A stretch of 64,000 nucleotides of DNA from RBG-13-68-16 sp041494245 (lineage in GTDB: Bacteria > Acidobacteriota > Thermoanaerobaculia > Thermoanaerobaculales > Thermoanaerobaculaceae). The notes beneath the pieces are model-generated. The model was given only the letters and a program-made list of their open reading frames with translations, was not told the DNA's origin and did not search any database. Shown one piece after another: positions 41,202-51,696 of the stretch. The translations under genes were made by a program, and so were the position numbers. The stretch lies in assembly GCA_041494245.1 (NCBI GenBank), contig JBGQAK010000007.1:124001-188000 (forward strand), given 5' to 3'. Every line of letters begins with the position of its first letter. Position 1 is the stretch's first letter.

Positions 41202-43286
41202 GTGCACAGGCGCGGCGTCCGGACAGCCCTCATCCTCGCGCTGGCGCTGCTGCCGGCGCTCGCGGCACTGCACTCGCGCTCGTTCTTCTCGCCCGACGAA
41301 ACCTCATACGCCCAGGTTGCGAGGGAGATGCTCGAGACCCACGACCTCGTGGTCCCCACCATCGACGGCACGCCGTGGCTCGAAAAACCACCGCTCGTCT
41401 ACTGGCTGCTTGCGGGCGCCTTCGCCCTCTTCGGATGGGGGTTCCCGGCGGCCGTGCTGCTCAACGCGCTGCTCACCGCGGGGACGGCGCTCGTCATCGC
41501 CGCGCACGTACGCCGCAGCGCCCCGCCGCGAGCCGCGCTGCTGGCCGCCGCCGCGTACCTCACGATGTTCCTCCCGCTCGCCGCCGCGCGCAGCGCGCTC
41601 ACCGACCCGGCGCTCACGCTGTGCACGACCGCGGCGATCGCGCTCTTCCTCGTGGAGGGGTTGCCGGCCGCGATCGGCTCGGGCGCGCTGCTCGGCCTGG
41701 GCCTCCTGGCCAAGGGGCCGGTGGCGCCTCTCGTAGTGCTGCCGGCACTGCTGGCGGCGGCCGCCGTGCGGCGCGACATGGCGGCGTGGCGGCGGCTCGG
41801 GACGGCCCTGGCCGCGGCCGCGGCCGTCGCGCTCCCCTGGCACCTCCTGCTCGCCGCCCGCGGCCTCTGGCACGAGTTCTCCGCCGTGTTCTTCGGGCGC
41901 CAGGTGGTGTCGCGGGCGGTCGACGTGTGGGGCTTCCGGGCCCCGTGGTGGATCTACCTCCCGGCGCTGTGGCTGGCGGCGTTTCCCTGGGGGACACACC
42001 TGGCCCATGCGCTGCGCGGCGAGTGGCGGCGTCTTGCCGGCAGCCGGTTCCGGGATGTGGCCCCGGTTGTCGAGGCGGCTGCCGTCCTCGTCCCACTGAT
42101 CGCCTTCTCGCTCGCCATCAACAAGCTCCCCCACTACCTGCTGCCGCTGGTACCCTGGCTCGCCGTCTGGCTCGGACGCGCCGCCGACTCCCTGCTGGAC
42201 CACCCCCGGCCCGACCGCTTCACGCGTGCCACCGCGTGGAGCGCCGCGCTGATCGGTGCCGGCGCCCTGGCTGCGGCTGCCGCCCTGAGCACACGTGCCG
42301 ATATCGGCCGGTTCTTGCCCAGCGCAACCCCCTGGATGTTGGCTGCCGCAGCACTTGTGTTTGCCGCCCTTGCCGTCGTCGAGGCCAGGGGTGCGATCCG
42401 CCTCGCCTGGGTCGGTCTGTGTCTCCTGGGGCTTGCAATGCGTCTTGGCCTCGACGTGTTGTTCCTCCCCGCGCTGGATCGTGAAACGCTCGAGCGGCCC
42501 CTCGCCGCCGCCGTGCGCGAGCACCTTCCCGCCGGCGGACTGCCGATCGCGCACAGGTGGTGGCGCGCCTCCTTCGTCGCCTACGGCGTGCGCGGCTGGA
42601 CCCGCACGGACACCCGCGACCAGCTCGCCGCCGCGCTCGCCTCCGCAGCCGGCCAGGGCCGACCCGCCCTCGTCCTTGTGCGGGCCGACAGCGAGGGCGA
42701 GAGCCGCGCCGCCGCCTGGAGCGCGGGCGGAGACGCACGCGAGGTCGCCCGCCTCTCCGGCCTCGGCGAGATCGACGGGAAGATCCTCGAGGGCATCGTC
42801 TTTCTCGTGGACATGCAGCGCGACAGCACTCGCGTCTTCTACGACGCCGACCGCCCGCTGCCTGGCGAGGCCGGCTTCGCGGCCATCGAGGGAAACGCCT
42901 GGACGCCGAGCTTCCGCTGGAGCGTGGCGACCTCCTCGCGCCTCCCGCTCGCGGCGAAACCGCCGGGTGATGCGGTCCTGCGCCTGCGAGCCTGGGGGCG
43001 ACCGCACCAGGGGAAGCAACAGCGGCTGCGCCTCGTGCTCAATGATTGCCCCCTCGGCGAGCTCACCCTGACGAGTCTTCCCGAGGTCTTCACCCTCCGC
43101 GCACCGGCGAGCTGCCTGGACAAGGCGCCCCAGGAGCTGGTCTTCACCGCCAGCCACCTCGACGTCCCGCGCGAGTCGGACCCGGCCAGCTCCGACGCCC
43201 GCACGCTGGCGTTCGCGCTCGACTGGCTCGCCCTCGACCCCGCGCCCGCCTCCGAGGGCAAGCCTCACTCTGAAACGAGCCGGTAG
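41202..43286 (+). CDS. ArnT/PMT-family membrane glycosyltransferase
   Basis: A 694-residue GT-C glycosyltransferase. An N-terminal anchor (ALILALALLPALAAL) is followed by the catalytic first-loop acidic pair in SPDETSYAQVAREM and the ArnT-like substrate motif TPWLEKPPLVYWL. About 11-12 membrane helices occupy residues 10-440, and a periplasmic domain follows to the end. Family members move a sugar from a polyprenyl phosphate carrier to lipid A or protein in the periplasm; the acceptor is unknown here. The start is GTG, directly downstream of TATACT and without a ribosome-binding site. The last 22 bases overlap the convergent kdpE. Confidence 0.85.
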   Translation: MHRRGVRTALILALALLPALAALHSRSFFSPDETSYAQVAREMLETHDLVVPTIDGTPWLEKPPLVYWLLAGAFALFGWGFPAAVLLNALLTAGTALVIAAHVRRSAPPRAALLAAAAYLTMFLPLAAARSALTDPALTLCTTAAIALFLVEGLPAAIGSGALLGLGLLAKGPVAPLVVLPALLAAAAVRRDMAAWRRLGTALAAAAAVALPWHLLLAARGLWHEFSAVFFGRQVVSRAVDVWGFRAPWWIYLPALWLAAFPWGTHLAHALRGEWRRLAGSRFRDVAPVVEAAAVLVPLIAFSLAINKLPHYLLPLVPWLAVWLGRAADSLLDHPRPDRFTRATAWSAALIGAGALAAAAALSTRADIGRFLPSATPWMLAAAALVFAALAVVEARGAIRLAWVGLCLLGLAMRLGLDVLFLPALDRETLERPLAAAVREHLPAGGLPIAHRWWRASFVAYGVRGWTRTDTRDQLAAALASAAGQGRPALVLVRADSEGESRAAAWSAGGDAREVARLSGLGEIDGKILEGIVFLVDMQRDSTRVFYDADRPLPGEAGFAAIEGNAWTPSFRWSVATSSRLPLAAKPPGDAVLRLRAWGRPHQGKQQRLRLVLNDCPLGELTLTSLPEVFTLRAPASCLDKAPQELVFTASHLDVPRESDPASSDARTLAFALDWLALDPAPASEGKPHSETSR

Positions 43287-43963
43287 CCGACGCCGGGCTC
43301 GGTTCGGAGGATTTGGGGGCGGGCGGGGTCCGACTCGAGCTTACGGCGGAGCTGGGCGACGTAGACGCGTACGTAGTGGTTCTCGTCGCCGTACTCGGGG
43401 CCCCACACCTCGTGCAGGAGCTGCCGGTGGGTGAGCACCTTCCCGGCGTTCTTGACCAGGAACGCCAGCAGCTTGTACTCGATCGGCGTGAGGCGGACCT
43501 CGCGACCGGCGACGAAAACCTGCCGCCGCGCGAGGTCCACGCGCAGGTCCCCGCGCACAAACTCCAGCGGGCCGGAGGGCGCCCCTGCGGACGCGGCGTG
43601 GCGCAGCGCCACCCGCACCCGGGCGATCAGCTCCCCCACCGCGAACGGCTTGGTGAGGTAGTCGTCGGCGCCCGCCTCGAGAGCCGACACCTTGTCGTTC
43701 TCCCGGTCGCGCACCGAGAGCACCACGATCGGCACAGTCGACCACTCCCTCACGTCACGCGTGAGCGAGATGCCGTCACGATCCGGAAGGCCGAGATCCA
43801 GGATGATCACGTCCGGGCGTTCGGTCTCGAGCTTGGCCACCGCCTCCGCGGCGGTGCCGGCCTCGACGACACGGAACCCTTCGCTGGCGAGGCTGGCCCG
43901 AACGAAGTGGCGGATCGGCGCCTCGTCGTCAACCACCAGGATCAGGGGCTCGACGGAAACCAT
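43265..43963 (-). CDS. kdpE: KdpE response regulator
   Basis: A 232-residue OmpR/PhoB-type regulator. The receiver has the acidic pair VVDDE, phosphoacceptor Asp56 (IILDLGLPD) and KPF lysine; the C-terminal winged helix reads LTPIEYKLLAFLVKNAGKVL, then VWGPEYGDENHYVRVYVAQL, diagnostic of KdpE. It is the last gene of the kdp cluster, 24 bp after kdpD, and with KdpD would activate kdp under potassium limitation or salt stress. Confidence 0.95.
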   Translation of the reverse strand: MVSVEPLILVVDDEAPIRHFVRASLASEGFRVVEAGTAAEAVAKLETERPDVIILDLGLPDRDGISLTRDVREWSTVPIVVLSVRDRENDKVSALEAGADDYLTKPFAVGELIARVRVALRHAASAGAPSGPLEFVRGDLRVDLARRQVFVAGREVRLTPIEYKLLAFLVKNAGKVLTHRQLLHEVWGPEYGDENHYVRVYVAQLRRKLESDPARPQILRTEPGVGYRLVSE

Positions 43964-43987
43964 AATGGGCGCACCCTTTCGACGATC

Positions 43988-46696
43988 TTAGCCGATCGTG
44001 TCGGCGGCACGTTCCTCCGGCTTCACCTCCGGAGGCGGGCCGCCGAGAGGAAGCCGCATCGCGAAGACCGCTCCCCCGCCCGACCTGCCGGCGGCGGTGA
44101 TCGCCCCGCCGTGGGCCGCCACGATGGCCTTGCAGATGGCGAGGCCGAGCCCCGCCCCGGGCTGGCCGCTGCCCGACGGCAGGCGGTAGAACTTCTCGAA
44201 AACGCGCTGCTCCTCGCCGGATGCGAGGCCGGGCCCGCGGTCCGCGACCTCGATCGTGACGTCCTTCCCCTCGATCCGGGCCGCGACATCGATCGGGGAG
44301 CCGGTGGGGGTGTACTTGACGGCGTTCTCCAGAAGGTTGACCAGCGCCTGGACGATGAGCGCGCTGTCGAGAGGGACGAGCGGGAGCGAGCCCGGCACAT
44401 CTGTCCGAACCTCGCGCCCGGCGAGGCGGCCCTCCATTTGAGAGAGGGCGGCCCCGATGACTTCCTCCACCGGTTGCCACTCCTTCCGCAGCGTCACCGC
44501 TCCCGCCTCAAGGCGCGTCATGTCGAGCAGGTTTCCGATGAAGCGGTTCAGCCGTTCGGCCTGCTCGTTGACGGACTCGAGCAGCTCGCGCCTGGTCTCG
44601 CGCGCGAGCCCTTCGCCGCCCTGCAGCAGCGTGGCCGAAGCACCGGCGATGGCCGCGAGCGGCGTGCGCAGGTCGTGCGACACGGAGGCGAGCAGCGAGC
44701 TGCGCATCCGCTCGGTCTCAGCCTGCAGCTGGGCGGACTGCGCCTCGGCGGCGAGGTTGGTTCGCTCCACGGCAAGGGCGATCTGGCTGGCGAACGCCTC
44801 GAGCAGGTGGAGGCGCTCCGAGTCGAGCGGCCCCTGGCCGGTGCCCGGTTTCAGGCCGATCACGCCCACCGTGCCGCGAGACACCACGAGCGGCACGTAA
44901 ATCGCCTCGCTTCCGGGCAGCGTATCGGTCCCGAGCCCCGCGCGCTGGCCGTGGTCGAAGGCCCACCGGGCGACCGAGACATCCTTGGAATCCCGGGCGA
45001 AACCGGCCTCGTGGGCAAAAGCGGCCGAGAGCCTCCCGTCTTTGTGCGGAAGGAAGATCGCCACGCCGCTTTCGAAGACCTCGGCCAGGTGGCGTCCCGC
45101 CACCCGCACCACCTCGTACGTCTCCCCCGCTCCGGCGCAGGCACGGCTCACCGCGTACAGGGCGGCGGTCCGCTGCTCGCGCGCCCGCGCGGCCACCGCC
45201 TGCTCGCGGACGTGCGCGGCGAGGTTCGCTATCACGAGCGCGACCGCCAGCATCACGCCGAACGTCAGCAGGTACTGTGTATCTGCGACGGCGAAGGTGT
45301 AACGGGGCGGAACGAACAGGAAATCGAACGCGGCGACGCTGAGGACCGACGACAGGGCGGCCGGGCCTCTCCCCGACCGAAGCGCCACGACGAGGATCCC
45401 GAGCAGATAGACCATGATGAGGTTCGAGAGTGCGAACCGGTCCGCCACCAGCGCAGCGACGACCGAGCAGCCAGCCACCACGAAGAGCGAGAAGCCATAG
45501 TCGCGCCACCGCGTGCGTACCCGAACCGGAGGCTTCGCCGACACCGGCTCTTCCTGCGCGCTCCCGGTGATCACGTACACGTCGATCTCGCCGCTGCCGC
45601 GCACCAGCCGCTCGACGAACGACCCCTGCAGGAGCGTTCTCCAGCGCGGCTCCGCCGGCTTGCCCACCACGAGCTTGGTGACGTTGCGGCGCCGGGCGTA
45701 CGCGAGGATTTCATCCACCACGTTGCTGCCGCTCAACGTGACGGTCTCAGCACCAAGCTGCTCGGCCAGCCGCAGGGTGTCCTCGAGCTGCTCGCGATCG
45801 GCCTCGGGCAGAGGGACCTGGGAAGGGGTCTCGACGTAGACCGCCATCCATTCGGCCCGCAGGCGTGCCGCCATGCGGCGCGCCGCACGGACCAGGCGCA
45901 TGGCGTAGGGGCTGGGCCCGATGCAGACGAGGACGCGCTCCGCGGTCGGCCAGGTCTCGCGGACGGCGTGCTCCTGACGGTAGCGCTGCATCTGGACGTC
46001 CACACGGTCGGCGGTCGCACGCAGCGCCAGCTCGCGGAGCGCGATGAGGTTCCCCTCCCGGAAGAAGCTCACGGCGGCGCGCTCCGCCTGCTCCGGGATG
46101 TACACCTTGCCGTCCGCCAGGCGTTTGCGCAGCTCCTCGGACGGCAGGTCCACCAGCTCGATCTCGTCGGCGCGGTCGAGCAGCGCGTCGGGGACCGTCT
46201 CCCGCACGGTGACGCCGGTGATCTGCGCCACCACGTCGTTGAGGGTTTCCAGGTGCTGCACGTTCAGGGTGGTGTAGACGTCGATCCCCGCGGCCAACAG
46301 CTCCTCCACGTCCCCCAACCGCTTGGCGTGGCGAACGCCCGGTGCGTTGGTGTGGGCAAGCTCGTCGACCAGGATGAGCGCCGGGTGGCGGTCGAGCGCC
46401 GCCTCGAGGTCGAACTCCTCCAGCCTCTTGCCCCTGTAGGAGAGCGGGCGGCGCGGCATAACCTCGAGTCCCTCGAGCAGCGCCTCGGTCTCGCGTCGCC
46501 CGTGCGTCTCCACCCATCCGGCCACCACGTCGACGCCTTCGGCCCTCCGTGCCCGCGCCGCCTCCAGCATCGCGTACGTCTTCCCCACTCCGGGTGCGGC
46601 GCCGAAGAACACCTTCAGCTTGCCCCGCGACCGCCGTACCTCTTCTTCCTGCACGATTGCGAGCAGCTCATCGGGGTCGGGTCGCCGGTGCTCCAT
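43988..46696 (-). CDS. kdpD: KdpD osmosensitive potassium-channel sensor kinase
   Basis: A 902-residue sensor kinase with full architecture: KdpD N-terminal ATPase-like domain (Walker A GAAPGVGKTYAML, residues 32-44), universal-stress-protein domain (VLVCIGPSPYAMRL; VVGKPAEPRW, about 250-370), four transmembrane helices (about 400-500), a GAF domain, the H-box SVSHDLRTPLAAI (His about 674) and an HATPase domain (VLENAVKYTP-like LLENAVKYTP; GPGLASGE; GAGLGLAICK). It autophosphorylates and signals to KdpE. It lies 23 bp after kdpC. Confidence 0.95.
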   Translation of the reverse strand: MEHRRPDPDELLAIVQEEEVRRSRGKLKVFFGAAPGVGKTYAMLEAARARRAEGVDVVAGWVETHGRRETEALLEGLEVMPRRPLSYRGKRLEEFDLEAALDRHPALILVDELAHTNAPGVRHAKRLGDVEELLAAGIDVYTTLNVQHLETLNDVVAQITGVTVRETVPDALLDRADEIELVDLPSEELRKRLADGKVYIPEQAERAAVSFFREGNLIALRELALRATADRVDVQMQRYRQEHAVRETWPTAERVLVCIGPSPYAMRLVRAARRMAARLRAEWMAVYVETPSQVPLPEADREQLEDTLRLAEQLGAETVTLSGSNVVDEILAYARRRNVTKLVVGKPAEPRWRTLLQGSFVERLVRGSGEIDVYVITGSAQEEPVSAKPPVRVRTRWRDYGFSLFVVAGCSVVAALVADRFALSNLIMVYLLGILVVALRSGRGPAALSSVLSVAAFDFLFVPPRYTFAVADTQYLLTFGVMLAVALVIANLAAHVREQAVAARAREQRTAALYAVSRACAGAGETYEVVRVAGRHLAEVFESGVAIFLPHKDGRLSAAFAHEAGFARDSKDVSVARWAFDHGQRAGLGTDTLPGSEAIYVPLVVSRGTVGVIGLKPGTGQGPLDSERLHLLEAFASQIALAVERTNLAAEAQSAQLQAETERMRSSLLASVSHDLRTPLAAIAGASATLLQGGEGLARETRRELLESVNEQAERLNRFIGNLLDMTRLEAGAVTLRKEWQPVEEVIGAALSQMEGRLAGREVRTDVPGSLPLVPLDSALIVQALVNLLENAVKYTPTGSPIDVAARIEGKDVTIEVADRGPGLASGEEQRVFEKFYRLPSGSGQPGAGLGLAICKAIVAAHGGAITAAGRSGGGAVFAMRLPLGGPPPEVKPEERAADTIG

Positions 46697-46719
46697 GCCT
46701 GCCCCAACGATACCGCTCT

Positions 46720-47306
46720 TTACCGCCGCAGGCGATCGAGGGTGAGGTTGAGGGCGAGCACGTTGACCCCCGGCTCGCCCAGGAACCCCAGCGTGCGTCC
46801 CTGGCTGTGCGCCTGGACCAACCCTCGCACCGTTTCCGGCCGCAAGCCGCGGGCCCGCGCAACGCGGTCAACCTGTACCAGCGCGGCCGCCACGGAGATG
46901 TCGGGGTCGAGTCCGCTGCCCGATGTCGTCACGAGGTCCACCGGGATCGGCCCGGTGAGACCCGGGTCGGCCTGGCGCAGCGCAGCGACTCGGTTGTGAA
47001 CGGCGCTCAGCAGTGCCGGGTTGGTGGGTCCGAGGTTCGAGCCAGTCGAGCCGGAGGCATCGTAAGGGGCGGGCGAGGTCGCGGAGGGTCGGCTCCAGAA
47101 ATAGGCGGGGGCCGAGAACGGCTGGCCGATCAGGGCCGAGCCGCGCACCTTCCCGTCGACCTCCATCAGGGAGCCGTTGGCCTTGTCGTGCCAGACCACC
47201 TGGGCAACACCGGTGACGACAAGCGGATAGACGAGACCCGTTACGACGTGAAGCGCGACCAGCAAAACGAGGGCCGGACGAAGTTGGGAGAACATGGCGA
47301 GCCTCC

Positions 47307-47310
<4 letters not shown>
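46720..47310 (-). CDS. kdpC: KdpC potassium-transporting ATPase subunit
   Basis: A 196-residue periplasmic subunit with one N-terminal membrane helix (PALVLLVALHVVTGLVYPLV), the GSALIGQPFSAPAYFWSRPS block and the C-terminal DISVAAALVQVDRVARARGL region. It stabilises the KdpFABC complex. The start overlaps the kdpB stop by 4 bp (ATGA). Confidence 0.95.
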
Positions 47311-49379
<2,069 letters not shown>

Positions 49380-49390
49380 GTGTTATCTCC

Positions 49391-51202
49391 CTATCGTGCC
49401 GCCGCCAGCATCTGTAGGTGCTCGACGATCGGGCCGAGAGCGAGCGCAGGGAAGAACGTCAGCGCGGCCACGAGAAGTACCGTTCCGATCAGCAGCACGA
49501 TGAACAGCGGCGTGTGGGTCGCGAGAGTCCCAGCACCGACCGGCGTGAGCTTCTTCGCGGCCAGCGAGCCGGCGACGGCCAGGATCGGGATCTTCGACCA
49601 GAAACGGCCGAAGAACATCGCCAGGCCAAGCGTGAAGTTGTAGAACTGGGTGTTCCCGTTCAGGCCCGCGAACGCCGACCCGTTGTTGTTGCTGGCCGAT
49701 GAAAAGGCGTACAGGATCTCGGAAAAGCCGTGGGCGCCAGGGTTGGAGACGCCAGCGCGGCCCGCATCTGTCGCGACAGCGATCGCCGTGCCTAAGAGGA
49801 CACACGCCGGAGGGATCAGGATCACCAGCGACGCCATCTTCATCTCGAAAGACTGAATCTTCTTGCCCAGGTACTCCGGCGTGCGTCCCACCATCAGGCC
49901 GGCGATGAAGACCGCGACGATGGCGAACGCCAGCATCCCGTAGAGCCCGGAGCCGACGCCGCCGAACACGACCTCGCCGATTTGAATCATCGCCATCGGA
50001 ACGAGGCCCCCCAGCGGCGTGAACGAGTCGTGCATCGAGTTGACGGCGCCGCAGGAGGTCGAGGTGGTCTCCGCCGCGAACAAACCGCTGGCTGCCGGAC
50101 CGAAGCGGACCTCCTTGCCCTCCATGTTTCCCCCGGACTGTGTCGGCGAGGGGCGCTGGTCCACGCCGAGCTTCGCCAGCAGCGGGTTGCCGGCCTGCTC
50201 GCTGCTGATGGCGACGACGGCAGCCAACACGAAGATCACGGACATCGCGGCGAGGATCGCCCACCCCTGGCGGCGATCGCGCACCATCTCGCCGAACGTG
50301 AGACATAGCGCGCCGGGAATGAGAAACGTCGCGAGCATCTCGAGGAAGTTCGAGAGCGGCGTCGGGTTCTCGAACGGGTGCGCCGAGTTGGCGTTGAAGA
50401 AGCCCCCGCCGTTGGTGCCGAGCTGCTTGATCGCGATCTGCGACGCCACCGGCCCCAGCGCCAGCGTCTGTTCCGTCACCGTGACCTTTTCGGTGACTGG
50501 GTTGCCCTGGGCGTCCTTGACCGGCGCGCCCGACGCATCGAGCTTCGGCTGGTCCACCACCACAGGCTGCAGCAGCGCCACCTTCTTGTACGGCGAGAAG
50601 GTTTGCACGACGCCCTGTGACGCCAGCCCGAGGGCCACGAGCAGTGACAACGGCACGAGGATGTACAGCGTGCCACGCACTGCGTCCACCCAGAAGTTTC
50701 CAACGGTCGACGCCGTGCGTCGCGCAATGCCGCGAATCAACGCCACCAGCACCGCCATCCCGGACGCGGCGGAGAGGAAGTTCTGCACCGCCAGGCCGAA
50801 CATCTGCGCCAGGTAGCTCATCGTCTGCTCGCCCGAGTAGTTCTGCCAGTTGGTGTTGGTCACGAACGATATCGCCGCGTTGAAGGCAAGATCGGGAGCC
50901 ACCGCGGGAACGTGAGCGGGGTTGGCCGGCAGCGCTCCTTGCAGCCGCTGGAGGGCGTAAAGCAGGACGAAGCCCACAAAGTTGAACACCAGCATGGCGA
51001 CGGCGTAGCGCTTCCAGTCCATCTCCTCGCCGGACTTGACTCCCGAGATGCGGTACAGGAAGCGCTCAACCGGCCCGAGGACGCGGTCGATGCCGCAGGG
51101 GCGGCCCTCGTACACGCGGGCCATGTAGATCCCGAGCGGCTTGGCGAGCGCCAAGATCACGCCCAGGTAGATCAGCAGTTGAACGACGGCGAGTGCGGTC
51201 AT
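49391..51202 (-). CDS. kdpA: KdpA potassium channel-like subunit
   Basis: A 603-residue membrane protein of the superfamily of K transporters. Selectivity-filter regions are recognisable in all four repeats, for example NTNWQNYSGE, QLGTNGGGFFNANSAHPFEN, TTSTSCGAVNSMHDSFTPLG and SSASNNNGSAFAG. The ATG at 51202 is set by the overlap with the kdpF stop (ATGA); the longer frame upstream reads through kdpF in another phase. Confidence 0.97.
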   Translation of the reverse strand: MTALAVVQLLIYLGVILALAKPLGIYMARVYEGRPCGIDRVLGPVERFLYRISGVKSGEEMDWKRYAVAMLVFNFVGFVLLYALQRLQGALPANPAHVPAVAPDLAFNAAISFVTNTNWQNYSGEQTMSYLAQMFGLAVQNFLSAASGMAVLVALIRGIARRTASTVGNFWVDAVRGTLYILVPLSLLVALGLASQGVVQTFSPYKKVALLQPVVVDQPKLDASGAPVKDAQGNPVTEKVTVTEQTLALGPVASQIAIKQLGTNGGGFFNANSAHPFENPTPLSNFLEMLATFLIPGALCLTFGEMVRDRRQGWAILAAMSVIFVLAAVVAISSEQAGNPLLAKLGVDQRPSPTQSGGNMEGKEVRFGPAASGLFAAETTSTSCGAVNSMHDSFTPLGGLVPMAMIQIGEVVFGGVGSGLYGMLAFAIVAVFIAGLMVGRTPEYLGKKIQSFEMKMASLVILIPPACVLLGTAIAVATDAGRAGVSNPGAHGFSEILYAFSSASNNNGSAFAGLNGNTQFYNFTLGLAMFFGRFWSKIPILAVAGSLAAKKLTPVGAGTLATHTPLFIVLLIGTVLLVAALTFFPALALGPIVEHLQMLAAAR

Positions 51203-51291
51203 CCGAGTTCCTCCGGCTTGAGCAACGCGACGAGCAGGTAGATCACGAGTCCGAGGGCGATCAGCCCCGCAATGAGGTAGAGCAAGTTCAT
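51199..51291 (-). CDS. kdpF: KdpF small subunit
   Basis: A 30-residue single-helix peptide, MNLLYLIAGLIALGLVIYLL followed by VALLKPEELG, the typical KdpF form including the KPE end. ATGA overlaps with both neighbours (the 32-residue peptide upstream and kdpA downstream) set the start. It stabilises KdpFABC in the membrane. Confidence 0.9.
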   Translation of the reverse strand: MNLLYLIAGLIALGLVIYLLVALLKPEELG

Positions 51292-51386
51292 TGCGTCCTC
51301 CCACGGCCGAGGCGGTCGACGCCTGCAACGAACCAAAGCGTGACCACCAGCAGAGCAGTCACGAGAAGCAGTACGATGACGTCCAC
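51288..51386 (-). CDS. 32-residue membrane peptide at the head of the kdp operon
   Basis: From GTG 51386 the minus strand encodes VDVIVLLLVTALLVVTLWFV, then AGVDRLGRGRTQ and TGA, whose first bases overlap the kdpF ATG. GGAGGTG stands 4 nt before the GTG, a strong ribosome-binding site. The product is one membrane helix followed by a short basic tail. Small membrane peptides occur at this place in other kdp operons but I know no established function. It may be a subunit, a translational leader for kdpF, or both. Confidence 0.7.
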   Translation of the reverse strand: MDVIVLLLVTALLVVTLWFVAGVDRLGRGRTQ

Positions 51387-51432
51387 GTCGCACCTCCAAG
51401 CCCGAGCATTCGAGCACCGCGTGTGTCAAGGA

Positions 51433-51461
51433 CGCATAGGCAAAGGCGGCCTTGATGTCAA
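51433..51461 (-). promoter_or_regulatory. kdp operon promoter, shared pattern with porin promoter
   Basis: On the minus strand TTGACA (51461-51456), 17 bp, TATGCG (51438-51433), followed by TCCTTGAC. The porin gene upstream has TTGATC-17-TATGCG followed by CCCTTGAC (53325-53297). The -35 boxes are also preceded by similar pyrimidine tracts (TTTTC and TTTCC). The transcript would start about 40 nt before the small membrane peptide. Confidence 0.55.
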
Positions 51462-51528
51462 GAAAAGGTCAATGGATGTAGCGCGGAGCTCGCGGGACCG
51501 GTAGTCTCTGCCCTCAGCAACGTTCCAC

Positions 51529-51690
51529 TCAGACTCGCCTTGCAGCTCCCCCAAACAAGGTTTCGAGCGCCCGCGCTGCGTTCTCGGCCCCTCGCCGCGC
51601 GCCGCGATCGTGAGTTCCGACCCGCAGGCGGCTCCGAGGGTCATCACGTCCAGGATCGACGTGCCATTAGCCCGGTTCGCGCCCTCCTCG
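51529..51690 (-). pseudogene. C-terminal remnant of HPr (phosphocarrier protein)
   Basis: Directly after the porin stop the minus strand encodes GANRANGTSILDVMTLGAAC then GSELTIAARGEG, and after a one-base shift AENAARALETLFGGAARRV and TGA (51529). This is the C-terminal half of an HPr-type protein (the NGTSILDVMTLGA block is the regulatory Ser region; AENAARALETLF is the last helix). The N-terminal half with the active-site His is absent. The frameshift is one missing G in GAGGGGCC. Confidence 0.65.
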
Positions 51691-51696
51691 CCGGAA

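Noticed and set aside
43313..46999. 1228-codon open frame on the plus strand across kdpE and kdpD
   Set aside because: Antisense to strongly conserved kdp genes; long stop-free antisense frames are expected at this GC content.
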